Shown piece by piece: positions 8,003 to 17,811 of a stretch of 64,000 nt of DNA. Origin of the DNA: Treponema sp. GTDB taxonomy: Bacteria > Spirochaetota > Spirochaetia > Treponematales > Breznakiellaceae. Below the pieces are notes generated by a model. The model was not told the origin of the DNA. It saw only the letters and a list, made by a program, of their open reading frames with translations, and did no database searches. Each line of letters opens with the position of its first letter. Positions within the stretch are counted from its first letter, which is position 1. Location: positions 21,875 through 85,874 of the forward strand of contig WQZG01000003.1 in NCBI GenBank assembly GCA_009780855.1, written 5' to 3'. Both the position numbers and the translations under genes were made by a program.

Positions 8003-9976
8003 CTAAGCTGCCATCCCGATTAATTCCCTGAATTCCTTTTCGTCCAGGGTTTCTTTTTCCAGTAATTTTTCTGCCAGGGTATTTAAAAGATCCTTGTGGC
8101 CGGAAAGGGTTTCCTTTGTCTTCGCGTATTCTTCTTCCACCATGCGGGCGATCTCTTCATCCACGTATTGCTGGGTTGTTTCCGCGTATTCGCGCTGGAA
8201 CATGGGTTCCTGCCGTTCGGCTGCCGGAATTCCTGAACCCCGCGATGTCAGCGCCACATTGCGGAACCTCGCACTCATGCCGTAGTCGGTGATCATTTTG
8301 CGCGCGATATCTGTGGCCTTGGTCAAATCGTTTGCGGCGCCGGTGGAAAACTCCCCGGAGATCATTTCTTCGGCAATGCGGCCGCCCAGCAGAATGTCTA
8401 TTCTTCCAAGCAGATCGGACTGGGTCATGGTATAACGATCTTCAACCGGCATCTGCAGGGTATATCCCAGGGCCATGCCGCGCGGAATAATCGAAATCTT
8501 TTGTACCGGATCGGCGTTTTTGGTAAAAGCGGCGACAAGGGCGTGGCCGGCTTCGTGGAAAGCTGTAAGTCTGCGTTCTTCCGCCTTGAGCACCCTGGTC
8601 TTCTTTTGCAGTCCCGCGACTGTCTTTTCTATGGCTTCGTCAAAATCGCACTGGGCTACCAGCTTCCTGCCGCCCCGCACCGCCAGGAGGGCGGCTTCGT
8701 TGACGATGTTTGCCAGATCCGCGCCGGAAAATCCCGATGTTATGCGGGCCACTATCGCCAGATCAACTTCCGGGGCCAGTTTTACCGGCTTTGAATGGAT
8801 CTTTAATATTTCTTCCCTGCCCTTGAGATCCGGCCTGTCCACAAGTACCTGGCGGTCAAATCTGCCGGGCCGCAGGAGCGCCGGGTCCAGAACGTCGGGC
8901 CGGTTGGTTGCCGCCAAAATTATTATTCCGGTAGCCGCGTCAAAACCGTCCATTTCGACAAGGAGCTGGTTAAGGGTCTGTTCGCGTTCGTCGTTGCCGC
9001 CGGCAATGTTATTGATGCGGCTTTTGCCGATTGCGTCCAGTTCATCTATAAAAATAATGCAGCGCTTTTTTTCTCTGGCCTGTTTGAACAAATCCCGCAC
9101 CCTGGCAGCGCCCACGCCAACGAACATTTCCACAAATTCTGCGCCGGAAATCCTGAAGAACGAAACTCCGGCTTCTCCTGCGACTGCCCTGGCAAGAAGG
9201 GTTTTCCCCGTTCCCGGAGGCCCTACCAGCAGAACGCCCCTGGGAATTTTGCCTCCTATGTCTATGTACTTTTGGGGGCTTTTTAGGAAGTCTACCACTT
9301 CCACCAGCTCGTCTTTGGCCTCGTCAACACCGGCTACATCTGTAAAACGGGTCTTTATGTCGCCCTCGGCTACAATTACCGCGCGGTTTTGCCCTACCGA
9401 AAGCACATTCCCGCCCATGTTGCCAAGCCGCTTCATGACAAAACGCCAGATAAAAATAAAGAACGCTATTGGCAGCACCCAGGAAAAAATTATGTTTAAA
9501 ACAGTGCTTCCTTCCCTTGATACCGCGTAATAGGAAACGTTTTTATCGTCCATAAGTTTAATAAAACTGTCGTCATTGATGGGAACAGTCCGGTAAACGG
9601 ACTCGGGAGCCTGGGAGTAGGGGCTTTTTATAATGGGATTCTGGGAAACCTGCGGTTTATCCGCTGTTGTATATCCGGTAAAATACGAATCGGTCATTTC
9701 GACCCGTTTTATGTCTCCGCTGGAGATTAGGGCCTTAAATTCAGAAAAATCTATGGTCGGGTTTACTTTTGATAAAAATACATAATTAAAGAGACTTAAT
9801 CCTATTATCAGTATGAGTATGTAGATGATTGAAAATTTCCATGATCCAAAGGGCTTAAAATCAGGTAACTTCGGCCCGCCGCCGTTACCTCCGCCGCCTC
9901 CAAACGGAAATTGAGGGCCGGAATTGTTGGGCTGCCGGTTCTCGTTCCGGGGATCTTCAGAATTATTATCATCCAT
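8003..9976 (-). CDS. ftsH: ATP-dependent zinc metalloprotease FtsH
   Basis: This 657-residue membrane-anchored AAA+ protease degrades misassembled membrane proteins and selected cytosolic proteins. In order are a Gly/Pro/Asn-rich N-terminal tail, a first membrane segment (about 48-68), a short outer domain, a second membrane segment (160-180), Walker A G-P-P-G-T-G-K-T (252-259), Walker B ending D311-E312, the second region of homology near 358-375, and the zinc site H474-E-A-G-H478. It is full length. The GGA-rich tail before the first membrane segment is longer than in E. coli. An AAGGAG stands just before the ATG. It is divergent from the ABC exporter operon. Confidence 0.97.
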   Translation of the reverse strand: MDDNNSEDPRNENRQPNNSGPQFPFGGGGGNGGGPKLPDFKPFGSWKFSIIYILILIIGLSLFNYVFLSKVNPTIDFSEFKALISSGDIKRVEMTDSYFTGYTTADKPQVSQNPIIKSPYSQAPESVYRTVPINDDSFIKLMDDKNVSYYAVSREGSTVLNIIFSWVLPIAFFIFIWRFVMKRLGNMGGNVLSVGQNRAVIVAEGDIKTRFTDVAGVDEAKDELVEVVDFLKSPQKYIDIGGKIPRGVLLVGPPGTGKTLLARAVAGEAGVSFFRISGAEFVEMFVGVGAARVRDLFKQAREKKRCIIFIDELDAIGKSRINNIAGGNDEREQTLNQLLVEMDGFDAATGIIILAATNRPDVLDPALLRPGRFDRQVLVDRPDLKGREEILKIHSKPVKLAPEVDLAIVARITSGFSGADLANIVNEAALLAVRGGRKLVAQCDFDEAIEKTVAGLQKKTRVLKAEERRLTAFHEAGHALVAAFTKNADPVQKISIIPRGMALGYTLQMPVEDRYTMTQSDLLGRIDILLGGRIAEEMISGEFSTGAANDLTKATDIARKMITDYGMSARFRNVALTSRGSGIPAAERQEPMFQREYAETTQQYVDEEIARMVEEEYAKTKETLSGHKDLLNTLAEKLLEKETLDEKEFRELIGMAA

Positions 9977-10113
9977 GCAATACTCCTTGAATATTAATTG
10001 GAAATAATCTTATACTACTATCTACTTTTTATAACACTTTATCAACATATAAAGTTAGGGTTTTTCCCAAGTTTTATTTTTTTACAGGAGCCAATACCTC
10101 CGAAGGAGCAGGT

Positions 10114-11061
10114 GTGATAGAAGTTACAAATCTGGTCAGGCGATACGGACCGCATATAGCGGTGGACCACGCTAATTTTAAAATTGAAAAGGGCGAAATA
10201 GTGGGTTTTTTGGGGCCCAACGGCGCCGGCAAATCGACTACGATGAATATTCTGACAGGATATCTTTCCTCTACCGAAGGTTCAGTAAAGGTTGACGGAC
10301 AGGACATTCTGGAACATCCCATGGAAATCAAAAAGAAGATCGGTTATCTTCCGGAGAATCCTCCGCTGTATATGGATATGACTGTCAGGGAGTACCTGAC
10401 TTTTACGGGCGAAATCAAAAAGATTCCCAAATCCGAGAAAAAAGACAGATTAAACCGGATTATGCAGACAGTCGGGATTGAAGATGTCAGCAAACGGCTA
10501 ATCAAGAACCTTTCCAAAGGCTACAAGCAGCGGGTAGGACTCGCCCAGGCAATGATCGGAGATCCCCAGGTCCTTATTATGGACGAGCCGACAGCCGGCC
10601 TTGACCCCAAACAGATTCTGGAAATCCGCGATCTTATAACCGCGCTTGGAAAAGATCATACCATTATTCTCAGTTCCCATATTCTGCCGGAAGTCAGCGC
10701 AGTCTGCCGCCGGGTTCTTATTATCAACCGCGGCATTATTATTGCCGACGACACTCCGGAGAACCTGGCCCGCCACCTGCTTGGCGGCAGCCACATTTTC
10801 CTGCGCCTGGACGGCAGCGAAACTACCGTTTCCAAAGCGCTTGGAAAAGTTACCACAATTGTCAAGCTGGATTTCCAGCAGTCACAGGAAGAAGGCACGG
10901 TGCAATTAATCGCCGAGGCCGCTCCGGATACCGATATCCGGCGCGATGTCTTTAGGGCATTGTCGGCCGCCAATATTCCCATTCTTATGATGCGCTCCCA
11001 GGACATGAGCCTGGAAGAAATATTCCTTGATCTTACTACCCGCGAGGAGGCAACAGCATGA
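10114..11061 (+). CDS. ABC transporter ATP-binding protein (GldA-like)
   Basis: This 315-residue ATPase has Walker A G-P-N-G-A-G-K-S-T (34-42), an ABC signature L-S-K-G-Y-K-Q-R near 135, Walker B ending D157-E158, and a C-terminal extension of about 90 residues typical of ABC-2 exporters. The start is GTG with GAAGGAG five bases before it. It overlaps the permease gene by 4 bases and is followed by a GldG-like and a DUF4340 protein. This four-gene set resembles the gldA-gldF-gldG systems first linked to gliding in Bacteroidota; in spirochaetes the substrate is unknown, and envelope export is the likeliest role. Confidence 0.9.
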   Translation: MIEVTNLVRRYGPHIAVDHANFKIEKGEIVGFLGPNGAGKSTTMNILTGYLSSTEGSVKVDGQDILEHPMEIKKKIGYLPENPPLYMDMTVREYLTFTGEIKKIPKSEKKDRLNRIMQTVGIEDVSKRLIKNLSKGYKQRVGLAQAMIGDPQVLIMDEPTAGLDPKQILEIRDLITALGKDHTIILSSHILPEVSAVCRRVLIINRGIIIADDTPENLARHLLGGSHIFLRLDGSETTVSKALGKVTTIVKLDFQQSQEEGTVQLIAEAAPDTDIRRDVFRALSAANIPILMMRSQDMSLEEIFLDLTTREEATA

Positions 11062-11942
11062 TTGCCATATTTAAACGCGAAATTAAAGCGTATTTTGTAA
11101 CTCCCATAGGCTATCTTTACATGGGGCTTTTCCTTCTGATTACCGGAATCTTTTTTACCTTCAGCAATATTTTTTCGCAGAGTTCCTATTATTCCGGCTT
11201 CCTTGGAAGCGTTCTCTTTATTTACCTTTTTGCGATTCCCCTTTTAACCATGAGGCTGTTCTCCGAGGAAAGGCGGCAAAAAACCGACCAGCTTCTGCTT
11301 ACCAGCCCGGTTTCCATACCCGCTATTGTCTGCGGAAAATTCCTGGCCGCGCTGACCCTCTACGCGTTTACGATTGTTGTTACGATCCTTTACGCGGTTA
11401 TTATAGCGGTTTACGGTGATTTGATAGTTACAGAGACAGTGGGCAGTTATATAGGCTTCCTTTTCCTGGGCGCCTGCTATATCGCGATCGGGGTTTTTAT
11501 TTCCGCCAGCACCGAGAACCAGCTTACCGCGGCTCTGGTTACCTTCTTCTCCCTGATGGTAATCTGGTTAATCGATCCTATCGCACAGATGATTCCGTCC
11601 GACGCCTTGTCCGGGGTTATTTCCGCCGGCGCGCTTGCGCTTATTGTTGTTGTCTTTTTGTTTATAAGCACACGGAACTGGTTTATCACCCTGATAACCG
11701 CCGTATTGGCGGCAGCCGTAATTCTGTTTATGTATTTCTTTACCAGCAATTATTATTACTTGTTCAGAAATGTTTTTTCCGGCTTCCTCCAGAATTTTTT
11801 GGGCTGGTTCTCGCTTAACCGCCGGTATCAGAATTTCTCAATGGGTCTGCTGAAATTTGATTCACTTCTTTATTATATCTCGTTCAGCGGTTTATTCCTT
11901 TTCTTGACCATACGGCTCATAGAAAAGCGGCGGTGGAATTAG
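11058..11942 (+). CDS. ABC-2 type permease (GldF-like)
   Basis: This 294-residue membrane protein has about six hydrophobic segments, beginning near residue 20 and ending near 285. The E-R-R-Q-K-T-D-Q-L-L-L-T-S-P motif near residue 72 is typical of ABC-2 permeases of the GldF/NosY group. It overlaps the ATPase gene by 4 bases and would form the membrane half of the exporter. The next gene starts 4 bases after its stop. The substrate is unknown. Confidence 0.88.
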   Translation: MIAIFKREIKAYFVTPIGYLYMGLFLLITGIFFTFSNIFSQSSYYSGFLGSVLFIYLFAIPLLTMRLFSEERRQKTDQLLLTSPVSIPAIVCGKFLAALTLYAFTIVVTILYAVIIAVYGDLIVTETVGSYIGFLFLGACYIAIGVFISASTENQLTAALVTFFSLMVIWLIDPIAQMIPSDALSGVISAGALALIVVVFLFISTRNWFITLITAVLAAAVILFMYFFTSNYYYLFRNVFSGFLQNFLGWFSLNRRYQNFSMGLLKFDSLLYYISFSGLFLFLTIRLIEKRRWN

Positions 11943-11946
11943 GAGT

Positions 11947-13413
11947 ATGGCAATGAAAATGAAAGATATCAAAGGCTTAAAAAACATCCGGGAATCCTTT
12001 AAAACCCGGCAGGTTAAATACGGCGGATATGCGGCTCTAATAACAATCGCGGTTATCGTGGGCCTCATTCTTATAAACCTTATCATCGGACAGTTATCCC
12101 CGCAGATCGACATGACAGAGAGCGGACTCTTTTCCCTTTCGGATCAGAGCACACAGGTTGTCGACCTGATCAAGTCTCCCGTAAACTTTTACGGCATGTG
12201 GCGGCCGGGCGACGAGAACCAGCAGCTTACCGAAGTAATCGATCTCTACCTGGCCCGGAATAAAAACATCAGGCTGCAGGTTGTTGACCCCAACAAGAAT
12301 CCGGCCCTTGTTTCCAAATACGACAAGACCAATCAGGGAATACAGCCCGGGTCCCTTATTGTCGAAGGTGAGAAAGGTTTCAAAATCATCGCCCCTTCTG
12401 ACATGTATGATTATACGACCAACCAGAACAATCAGCAGAATGTAACCGGTCTGGCGATGGAAAGACGCATTACAGCCGCCCTTCTCTTTGTGGCGACCGG
12501 CCAGACCCCTGTTGTTTACGAGATTCTTGGGCACCAGGAATATACGCTGAATGATCTGCAGGTACAAACCCTGGTTGAGCGGGAAAACTTTACAGTCAAT
12601 CAGCTTAACCTGGTTCAGTCCGATATACCGTCGGATGCTTCGGTTCTTATACTGAACGCTCCCCGCGCGGATCTCTCCCAGGGCGAGGCCGACAAAATTC
12701 TGGCATACCTGGACAACGGCGGCCGTCTGCTGATTCTGGCGGATTACAGGATCCGCGAGCTTCCCGTTCTAAACCAGATAATGGCCAGTTACGGCATGCA
12801 GTTTGACTTTGGGCTCCTTATGGAAACCAATACGAATTATACTGCCGGCGCCTATTACCTGGAAATTCCGGATGTGCCTGACCACGATATTACCAAACCT
12901 TTGACGGATCAGCGGACTCCTGTTCTGCTGCCCTTTGCCATGGGGGTTTCACAGCTATCGGCAGTAAGGCGTTCAATCGAACTTAAACCGCTTTTTACAT
13001 CATCAAGCGATTCGTTCCTCCGCACCAATCTTGATGAGACATCAACATCCAAAGTCAGCACCGATGTATCAGGTCCGATCACCCTCGGCATGACCGCCAT
13101 GGATCCTTCCTGGATCGATCCCAATAATCCCCAGCCCCAGGCCCGTGTTGTAGCGATTGGCTGCGGCAGCCTGCTGGAGCCTGTGAGTTACTTCGGCCAG
13201 ATTCCCGGCAATCTCGACGTTTTTATGAACAGCGTTACCTGGCTGCAGGATCGTCCGGAAACCTTGTCGGTGCGTTCCAAGAGTCTGTTCCTGCTGCCCA
13301 TGAGAATCAACGGAACCCTGATGATAATTTACGGGATTTTCTTTGTAATAATAATTCCTGTGGGATTCTTTATCGCCGGGTTTATTGTCTGGCTCAGGCG
13401 GCGGCACTTATAA
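11947..13413 (+). CDS. GldG-like ABC transporter auxiliary protein
   Basis: This 488-residue protein has one membrane segment near residues 34-54, a large extracytoplasmic region, and a second membrane segment near the C-terminus (about 460-482) followed by R-R-R. The early S-x-x-T-x-x-V-[VI]-x-x-[IL] portion and the L-I-L-N-A-P-R-A-D-L and G-G-R-L-L-I-L-A-D blocks match the GldG/DUF4350-type fold, which resembles IFT52 or amidotransferase-like domains. It is an accessory part of the Gld-type exporter. Two close ATG codons (11947, 11953) could start it. Confidence 0.85.
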   Translation: MAMKMKDIKGLKNIRESFKTRQVKYGGYAALITIAVIVGLILINLIIGQLSPQIDMTESGLFSLSDQSTQVVDLIKSPVNFYGMWRPGDENQQLTEVIDLYLARNKNIRLQVVDPNKNPALVSKYDKTNQGIQPGSLIVEGEKGFKIIAPSDMYDYTTNQNNQQNVTGLAMERRITAALLFVATGQTPVVYEILGHQEYTLNDLQVQTLVERENFTVNQLNLVQSDIPSDASVLILNAPRADLSQGEADKILAYLDNGGRLLILADYRIRELPVLNQIMASYGMQFDFGLLMETNTNYTAGAYYLEIPDVPDHDITKPLTDQRTPVLLPFAMGVSQLSAVRRSIELKPLFTSSSDSFLRTNLDETSTSKVSTDVSGPITLGMTAMDPSWIDPNNPQPQARVVAIGCGSLLEPVSYFGQIPGNLDVFMNSVTWLQDRPETLSVRSKSLFLLPMRINGTLMIIYGIFFVIIIPVGFFIAGFIVWLRRRHL

Positions 13414-13423
13414 GGCGGGAGTC

Positions 13424-14851
13424 ATGACCAGAAAGAACATCACCGTTATCGCGGCATTGGCCGCAGTTGTTGTGTGCGTCGGGGTTTATCTGTTCCTGAC
13501 GCAATCGAAAATCGGCAAGGACTGGGTTAAGTCGTTAAAGCCCGGTCCTTCCTATGATTTTTCCAATTATCCGGAATCACCGCGTCTTACGGATTTTGAT
13601 TCCAATAAATTAAACCGGATCGAAAACAGGGGCGAAGGTTATTCCCTTGTGCGTAATGGAGATACCTGGACTCTTACTTCGTCTGTTGTTCCCGTCAATT
13701 TGGTTAAGCTTGATCAGAGTATTATTTCCAATAAACTCTGGTCAATTTCCAGCATTTATGCTGAAGAACTAATCGAAGATAATCCGGCGGATTTAACTAT
13801 TTACGGCCTTGATAATCCTTATGGAGATGTGCTCCTCGGAGATACTGACGGCAAGAGCGTAGAAATTATTTTTGGCAATTTTACTCCTACTAAAGCTTCG
13901 CGTTATGTAATGGTCGCGGGGAGTCCCAATGTATACAGCCTGTCTACATATTCAACAGACAATCTGCTTTTTAGCCTGGACAGTGTAAGGGATAAAACCT
14001 TAATCGCTTCTCTTGATCCGCAAAAAGTTACCCGTTTTATCCTGGAACCCAAACCGGACAATAATCCCAACGGTTACGGGAAAATCGACATAGCAACCAA
14101 AGACGCAGACAACGTTTATATTTCCAGTTTTACCGGTTTTACAATGAGTTCTCCCTACGCCGACGTATGCGGAGTAGACAGTGAAAAATTCGGGGCTGTA
14201 CTTGACGCGCTGCCTAACCTGCAGATCCGCGCATATGTTGACGATACTCCCGGATCTCTTGCGTCCTACGGTCTGGATAAACCCGGCCGTGTTTATTTTG
14301 AAACACCGGACGGCAAGCTGGACATCCTGTTTGGCAACAGCGACAGCGGCGCCTATTACGCCAGATACAACGGCGATCCTTCAATATTTTTGCTTGAAGG
14401 CCTTGACCCGATTATAAGTCCTTCGCCTTTCTCATTAATGGATAAATTCGCCATGATATTCAACATTGACAATGTGGACGCGTTTACCGTTGAAGGCGAC
14501 GGCCAGAAACTGGACGTGACTATCGACGGCAAGGGCGATGACGCTATTTTCCATGTAAACGGAAAGAGGGCGATGGACAAGGAGTTCAGGGCGTTTTACC
14601 AGGCGGTTATTGGCCTTTTGATTGACGCCGAATATACCGGTCCCGCAAATCCGCCCCGCGGCGACGGCACAGACTGGACAATTCAGTATAAACTCAATAC
14701 TCCCGCAGGTGTCCAGTTATCCATCCGGCTTATTCCGTATAACAGGGATTTTTATATTCTTGAAAGGGACGGACACCGTGAATTCATGATTGCGCGGACC
14801 CAGGCCAGGCGTATTTTTGATACCGAGGCGAAACTGGTCTATACTGAATAA
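13424..14851 (+). CDS. DUF4340 domain protein of the Gld-like exporter
   Basis: This 475-residue protein has a single N-terminal membrane anchor (about residues 6-25) and an extracytoplasmic region with internally repeated DUF4340 units, seen as recurring Y-G-L-D-x-P blocks near residues 120 and 280. It is typically the last gene of GldA/F/G-type ABC operons and probably forms an extracellular part of the complex. The start at 13424 is chosen because an AGGCGGGAG stands before it; an in-frame TTG at 13385 would overlap the preceding gene. The substrate is unknown. Confidence 0.85.
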   Translation: MTRKNITVIAALAAVVVCVGVYLFLTQSKIGKDWVKSLKPGPSYDFSNYPESPRLTDFDSNKLNRIENRGEGYSLVRNGDTWTLTSSVVPVNLVKLDQSIISNKLWSISSIYAEELIEDNPADLTIYGLDNPYGDVLLGDTDGKSVEIIFGNFTPTKASRYVMVAGSPNVYSLSTYSTDNLLFSLDSVRDKTLIASLDPQKVTRFILEPKPDNNPNGYGKIDIATKDADNVYISSFTGFTMSSPYADVCGVDSEKFGAVLDALPNLQIRAYVDDTPGSLASYGLDKPGRVYFETPDGKLDILFGNSDSGAYYARYNGDPSIFLLEGLDPIISPSPFSLMDKFAMIFNIDNVDAFTVEGDGQKLDVTIDGKGDDAIFHVNGKRAMDKEFRAFYQAVIGLLIDAEYTGPANPPRGDGTDWTIQYKLNTPAGVQLSIRLIPYNRDFYILERDGHREFMIARTQARRIFDTEAKLVYTE

Positions 14852-14877
14852 GGCTATTATCCCCAAAGGATAATACG

Positions 14878-15996
14878 ATGGATAAAAAAATTTTTTTTGA
14901 TCGCGGCCGGATGAATTATTTTCCGCTCCGGCAGCGGTTTAGTAAAGTAGACATAACCAATGCCGCTGTGCTGCCGGAAAAAATTAAAGGTTTGCATGAG
15001 CGGCAAACACTTCCGGATCTGGATGAAAAAGTCCGCCCCCTGGCCGCGCAGATACTGGCCGCCAAAAAAAATAAAAGTTCGGTAATTTGTACATTCGGGG
15101 CCCATGCCATTAAAAACGGTCTGGGCCCGCTTCTTGGCGATATGCTGGAAAGGGGCTGGTTTACCCATCTTGCTTCAAACGGCGCCGCCATTATCCATGA
15201 TTGGGAATTTTCCTGGCTTGGCAGGTCCAGCGAGGATGTCCGGGAAAACGCCGCTGCCGGGCGTTTTGGCGCCTGGGAAGAAACCGGGCTCTATATAAAT
15301 CTGGCCCTTGCCTGCGGAGCCTGGCAGGGATTCGGTTACGCGGCTTCTGTCGGGAAAATGATCGCTGACGGCGGAATAAAAATTCCTGACAAAAGGGAGT
15401 TAAATGAACCGCCTACAGCAGCGGCAATGGATTTATCGGAATTAATCGAAAGTCTTGGATTGGAACCGGGCTTTATTGCCATACCTCATCCGTTTAAAAA
15501 ATACAGTCTCCTTGCCGCGGCCTTTGAAGCCGGCAAACCTTTTACCTGCCATCCCATGTTCGGCCATGACATTATCTACACCCACAAAGCCAACCGCGGG
15601 GCAGTCATAGGCCGGACAGCGGAACGCGACTTTTTGGAATTTGTTTCTTCTGTGGAAAACCTGGAAGGCGGTGTTTATCTGTCTGTAGGTTCCGCCGTAA
15701 TGTCTCCCATGATTTTTGAAAAAGCCCTGTCCATGGCCCGCAACGCTGTGATTGCAGAAGGCGGACCGGCAGAGCCCATACGGAACTGCGGAATTTATGT
15801 AGTTGACCTTCAGCATTCTGCATGGGACTGGTCAAAGGGAGAACCTCCCATGGAAAATCCGGCGTATTACTTGCGCTACATGAAAACTTTTAACCGTATG
15901 GGCTGCAGGGCCGAATACATCACCGCTGACAACCGGGATTTTTTAATAAGCCTGTATAATACGCTGGATAAAATGGACAGGCAGGGCGGTTTATGA
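14878..15996 (+). CDS. Deoxyhypusine-synthase-like protein, function unknown
   Basis: This 372-residue protein carries G-A-H-A-I-K-N-G-L-G (residues 75-84), N-G-A-A-I-I-H-D-W-E and F-G-x-W-E-E-T-G blocks. These resemble the NAD-binding, Rossmann-like core of deoxyhypusine synthase, where a similar G-A-H, H-D and F-G-x-x-x-E-T-G pattern is found. The lysine-rich active-site segment of true deoxyhypusine synthases was not recognised, and the bacterium has no eIF5A, so another reaction is likely. An AAAGGA precedes the ATG. It overlaps the next gene, a ROK kinase, by 4 bases, suggesting a shared pathway. Confidence 0.6.
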   Translation: MDKKIFFDRGRMNYFPLRQRFSKVDITNAAVLPEKIKGLHERQTLPDLDEKVRPLAAQILAAKKNKSSVICTFGAHAIKNGLGPLLGDMLERGWFTHLASNGAAIIHDWEFSWLGRSSEDVRENAAAGRFGAWEETGLYINLALACGAWQGFGYAASVGKMIADGGIKIPDKRELNEPPTAAAMDLSELIESLGLEPGFIAIPHPFKKYSLLAAAFEAGKPFTCHPMFGHDIIYTHKANRGAVIGRTAERDFLEFVSSVENLEGGVYLSVGSAVMSPMIFEKALSMARNAVIAEGGPAEPIRNCGIYVVDLQHSAWDWSKGEPPMENPAYYLRYMKTFNRMGCRAEYITADNRDFLISLYNTLDKMDRQGGL

Positions 15997-16979
15997 AGAT
16001 CGACGCCGCAGGGTCAAGCGCCGCAAAGTCAAATGATATTTTTATCGGGGTAGATATAGGCGGGACCAAAACCGCTATCTGCGCGGGCAGTAAAACCGGG
16101 CAAGTATTTGAAAAGAATGTCTTCCCAACAGATAAAAATCCCGCGACCGCCCAGGACAATATCCTGTCCGCCTGTAATTTTTTGTTCGAAAAATACACAG
16201 GCACTGCTGCTGGCGGCAATCCTGGAAACTCCGGTGGTAAAATCGCCGCCATAGGTGTTTCCTGCGGAGGCCCCCTGGACGCCGGCCTGGGAATAATACA
16301 ATCCCCTCCCAACCTGCCCGGCTGGGACAATGTTCCGATTGTAGAAATGCTTCGGAGGAGGTTCTCTGTACCGGCTTTTATCGAAAACGACGCAAATGCC
16401 TGTGCCCTTGCCGAGTACCTGTACGGTGCGGGCCGCGGATGCGCCAACATGGTTTTTTTAACATTTGGCACAGGCCTGGGCGCCGGCCTGATATTGGACG
16501 GGAAACTCTACCGCGGCTCAAGCGGACTGGCAGGGGAAGCCGGCCATATAAGGATGAGCAAAGACGGACCAGCAGGATACGGCAAACACGGTGCTTTGGA
16601 AGGCTGGTGTTCCGGGGGCGGCCTAAGCGAAGCGTATAATGATACTTTTGGCGAACGAATCTCCGGCGGGGAAGTCTGCATCCGCGCAGAGGGCGGCGAC
16701 GCCAAAGCTTTAAAAATAATTGAAAAAAGCGCGCAGATGCTCGGCTATTTCCTGGCCGCAGTCATTGATTTTATAAATCCGGACCGGATAATAATAGGCA
16801 GCATCTTTGTCCGCAGCGAAAAATTATTCCGCGCTTGTCTGGAAAAAATTATAGCCGCCGAATGCCTGCCCCAAACAGCTGCAGTCTGCAAAGTTCTGCC
16901 GGCCGCGTTAGGTGAGAATCTTGGCGATGTTGCCGCCCTGTCGGCAGCCGCCAACGGGATTGGGTTTTTGGGTAAATAA
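15993..16979 (+). CDS. ROK-family sugar kinase (glucokinase-like)
   Basis: This 328-residue protein is an ROK kinase phosphorylating a hexose or amino sugar. V-D-I-G-G-T-K-T (20-27) is the phosphate-binding loop, E-N-D-A-N-A marks the catalytic Asp region, F-G-T-G-L-G-A-G the second phosphate loop, and G-E-A-G-H the sugar-binding Glu/His. The usual zinc motif C-x-C-G-x-x-G-C-L-E is replaced by Y-G-K-H-G-A-L-E-G-W-C, so most zinc-binding cysteines are missing. A Gly/Asn-rich insertion near residue 70 is encoded by degenerate 12-base repeats. It overlaps the deoxyhypusine-synthase-like gene by 4 bases. Confidence 0.88.
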   Translation: MKIDAAGSSAAKSNDIFIGVDIGGTKTAICAGSKTGQVFEKNVFPTDKNPATAQDNILSACNFLFEKYTGTAAGGNPGNSGGKIAAIGVSCGGPLDAGLGIIQSPPNLPGWDNVPIVEMLRRRFSVPAFIENDANACALAEYLYGAGRGCANMVFLTFGTGLGAGLILDGKLYRGSSGLAGEAGHIRMSKDGPAGYGKHGALEGWCSGGGLSEAYNDTFGERISGGEVCIRAEGGDAKALKIIEKSAQMLGYFLAAVIDFINPDRIIIGSIFVRSEKLFRACLEKIIAAECLPQTAAVCKVLPAALGENLGDVAALSAAANGIGFLGK

Positions 16980-16982
16980 TTC

Positions 16983-17294
16983 CTAAATTTCAATGCCTGT
17001 TTTTTGAATCTCGGACAGGAAACCGGCATAATCTTCATTGGGATCAATAATATGCGGTTCTATTCTGAAATCAACATCTTTTCGCAGCCGCCAGATTGGA
17101 ACAATTGTTTCTTCATAATTACCGGTCCATTCACTTACAATTAAAGCGATGTCAATATCGCTGTCTTTCCTGGAGCATTCTTTGGCGTATGAACCAAACA
17201 GATAAGCCTTGTCCACTTGTATTGGTATATCACTTGCTCTAACCAGTTTAATATATTTTTTTGCGATAGATATTACATCATCTTTTTTATCCAT
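16983..17294 (-). CDS. MNT-type nucleotidyltransferase, likely antitoxin of a HEPN/MNT pair
   Basis: This 103-residue minimal nucleotidyltransferase carries G-S-Y-A-K-E-C-S-R-K-D-S-D-I-D, the G-S-x(9)-D-x-D motif of the pol-beta superfamily. Its start overlaps the end of the HEPN gene by 22 bases. In studied HEPN/MNT modules the nucleotidyltransferase inactivates the HEPN toxin by nucleotide transfer; that role is inferred here. The base composition is AT-rich compared with the genes to the left, consistent with transfer. It converges on the ROK kinase gene with 3 bases between stops. Confidence 0.8.
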   Translation of the reverse strand: MDKKDDVISIAKKYIKLVRASDIPIQVDKAYLFGSYAKECSRKDSDIDIALIVSEWTGNYEETIVPIWRLRKDVDFRIEPHIIDPNEDYAGFLSEIQKTGIEI

Positions 17295-17665
17295 TGCAGG
17301 AATTCCTTAGTTTGTTCGTATATTTTTTGGGTTATTTCTTTAGTCATATATTGAGCTATTTTATTTTTATAATCCGGGTAACGGGCTTCAATATTCAGGG
17401 GGGTTAATCTTTCTAAAAAGATTATTTGCTCTTTTGATAATAAATTATAAAGACCGGATTGCTGAGCTAAAAATTCTAAATCATGTTTAAATGGAGGTGT
17501 TTCATCTTTTCCCTTGATGAAGTAACCTTTTAAAATTTTTTCTATTGCTTGATGACACATAAATCCGGTATATGTATAATGTCCATTCATTAATAATGTT
17601 TCCGCTACCGCAAAATCATTATTGGATAATTCAATCCAATATGACATTTTTTCTTCTATTGTCAA
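17273..17665 (-). CDS. HEPN-domain protein, likely toxin of a HEPN/MNT pair
   Basis: This 130-residue helical protein has the HEPN pattern of the COG2250 group: A-x-x-L-L-x-x-x-x-Y near residue 25, a C-H-Q-A-I-E-K-x-L-K-G-Y core near 37-48, and A-R-Y-P-D-Y near 94-99. The R-x(4-6)-H nuclease motif of HepT-type toxins is not evident, so RNase activity is uncertain. The frame opens with TTG preceded by AAGGAAAA; an ATG six codons later is the alternative start. It is cotranscribed with the nucleotidyltransferase in an AT-rich island beside tRNA-Gly. Either a toxin-antitoxin pair or a nucleotide-metabolism pair is possible. Confidence 0.75.
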   Translation of the reverse strand: MTIEEKMSYWIELSNNDFAVAETLLMNGHYTYTGFMCHQAIEKILKGYFIKGKDETPPFKHDLEFLAQQSGLYNLLSKEQIIFLERLTPLNIEARYPDYKNKIAQYMTKEITQKIYEQTKEFLQWIKKMM

Positions 17666-17811
17666 TCAATTTTCCTTTTTATTTTTTAATAATAATAATT
17701 ATTTATTAAAGATGTCCAGTCATCCAGTTGTTTAAATATTTTTTTATTAAACGAGTCGAAATAATATGGTATTGTCAGATTTCTTTGCTTATGATATACA
17801 TAATTTAATCT

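Noticed and set aside
8475-9530. Long open frame opposite ftsH (351 codons)
   Set aside because: It is a shadow of the GC-rich ftsH coding strand, Ser/Pro/Arg-rich and without any family features.
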